NCBI RefSeq assembly: GCF_034344865.1
Contig: NZ_CP133774.1
Span: forward strand, 6,448,001-6,512,000
Length of the DNA: 64,000 nucleotides
Direction of reading: 5' to 3'
From: Pseudomonas sp. 10S4
GTDB lineage: Bacteria > Pseudomonadota > Gammaproteobacteria > Pseudomonadales > Pseudomonadaceae
Both the position numbers and the translations under genes were made by a program. Below the pieces are notes generated by a model that was not told the DNA's origin, searched no databases, and saw only the letters and a list, made by a program, of their open reading frames with translations. This document shows, piece by piece, positions 63,390 through 64,000 of this stretch; the first letter of the stretch is position 1, and each line of letters begins with the position of its first letter.

Positions 63390-63935
63390 ATGAAGTACAT
63401 TTTTGACATCGTGCATGGCTTCTTCACCCAGCTTCGCAGCCTGGTGATGATCTTCGGCCATGCCTTCCGCAAGCGCGACACGCTGCAGTACCCGGAAGAA
63501 GCCGTGTACCTGCCGCCGCGCTACCGTGGCCGTATCGTCCTGACCCGCGACCCTGATGGCGAAGAGCGTTGTGTAGCCTGCAACCTGTGCGCCGTAGCGT
63601 GCCCGGTCGGTTGCATCTCGCTGCAGAAAGCCGAAACCGAAGACGGTCGCTGGTACCCGGACTTCTTCCGCATCAACTTCTCGCGCTGCATCTTTTGCGG
63701 CCTCTGCGAGGAAGCCTGCCCGACCACCGCGATCCAGCTGACACCGGATTTCGAGATGGCCGAGTTCAAACGTCAGGACCTGGTTTACGAGAAAGAAGAT
63801 CTGCTGATCTCCGGCCCCGGCAAAAACCCTGATTACAACTTCTATCGTGTTGCAGGTATGGCGATTGCCGGTAAGCCCAAAGGCGCCGCGCAGAATGAAG
63901 CCGAACCGATCAACGTGAAGAGCTTGCTGCCTTAA
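63390..63935 (+). CDS. nuoI: NADH-quinone oxidoreductase subunit I
   Basis: The 181-aa subunit holds clusters N6a and N6b in two CxxCxxCxxxCP motifs ([15 protein letters not shown] and [14 protein letters not shown]). It bridges NuoG to NuoB. It starts 12 nt after nuoH behind GAGGATAGAG. Confidence 0.97.
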   Translation: MKYIFDIVHGFFTQLRSLVMIFGHAFRKRDTLQYPEEAVYLPPRYRGRIVLTRDPDGEERCVACNLCAVACPVGCISLQKAETEDGRWYPDFFRINFSRCIFCGLCEEACPTTAIQLTPDFEMAEFKRQDLVYEKEDLLISGPGKNPDYNFYRVAGMAIAGKPKGAAQNEAEPINVKSLLP

Positions 63936-63945
63936 GGAAGAAAGA

Positions 63946-64000
63946 TGGAATTCGCTTTCTATTTCGCATCGGGTATCGCTGTGGTGTCCACGCTTCGCGT
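63946..64000 (+). CDS. nuoJ: NADH-quinone oxidoreductase subunit J (5' end only)
   Basis: Only 18 codons are inside the window (MEFAFYFASGIAVVSTLR), matching the start of NuoJ, a membrane-arm subunit. It follows nuoI by 10 nt with a GGAAGAAAG site, continuing the operon past the right edge. Confidence 0.9.

Overview
The window comes from a fluorescent-group Pseudomonas. The gene order serS-crcB-rarA-lolA-ftsK-trxB-aat-bpt-infA-clpA-clpS-cspD-icd-idh-mnmA-hflD-purB-aceA-nuo follows the conserved Pseudomonas chromosome backbone, and the intergenic repeats are Pseudomonas REP/REPIN types (cores such as GAGCGGGCTTGCTCGCGA and GTGGCGAGGGAGCTTGCTCC). No rRNA, tRNA, CRISPR array, insertion sequence or prophage was recognised.

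Positions 1-23,000 are accessory. They hold a type VI secretion (T6SS) module on the minus strand (vgrG, a DUF4123 adaptor and a MIX-motif VasX-like effector that runs off the left edge), then LuxR and TetR regulators, two tandem DinB-fold proteins, and an NCS1 permease/nitrilase pair facing a LysR gene across a perfect inverted repeat. Next come a TetR regulator, an isochorismatase-like hydrolase, the C-terminal remnant of an ice nucleation protein gene, a Fic protein, ggt, ogt and nudK. A GH18 chitinase/AA10 lytic polysaccharide monooxygenase (LPMO) pair follows, in which neither protein has a Sec signal peptide. The block ends with a hemerythrin protein, an acetyltransferase, a lipoprotein and small hypothetical genes.

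Positions 23,000-52,300 are core genome: tusDCBE for tRNA 2-thiouridine sulfur relay with a ybiB-like gene, a glutathionyl-hydroquinone reductase, cysG, serS, crcB, rarA, lolA, ftsK, trxB, aat, bpt, infA, clpA/clpS (N-degron proteolysis, fitting with aat and bpt), cspD, two isocitrate dehydrogenases (icd and monomeric idh), a Nudix gene, mnmA (the thiolase that receives sulfur from TusE), hflD, purB, a RoxA-like ribosomal oxygenase and a secretin-like protein. A roughly 0.8-kb imperfect inverted repeat lies between infA and clpA. Positions 52,300-64,000 hold aceA and the start of the complex I operon nuoA-B-CD-E-F-G-H-I-J, with nuoJ cut by the right edge.

The sequence as given contains many reading-frame breaks in genes that should be intact. 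Single-base losses sit in homopolymers in vgrG, the nitrilase, ogt, cysG (twice) and idh. Other shifts fall in tusC and ybiB. clpA, purB and aceA carry extra single bases beside stretches whose codon use is unlike the rest of the gene. In aceA four extra bases bound or divide a stretch of about 370 bp that reads like a high-GC, actinobacterial-type isocitrate lyase. Correcting these breaks gives full family-length proteins (aceA 441, purB 456, clpA 756, idh 741, cysG 464 aa), so most are probably sequencing, consensus or chimera artefacts. The ice-nucleation remnant (in-frame TAG, N-domain lost) looks like genuine gene decay.
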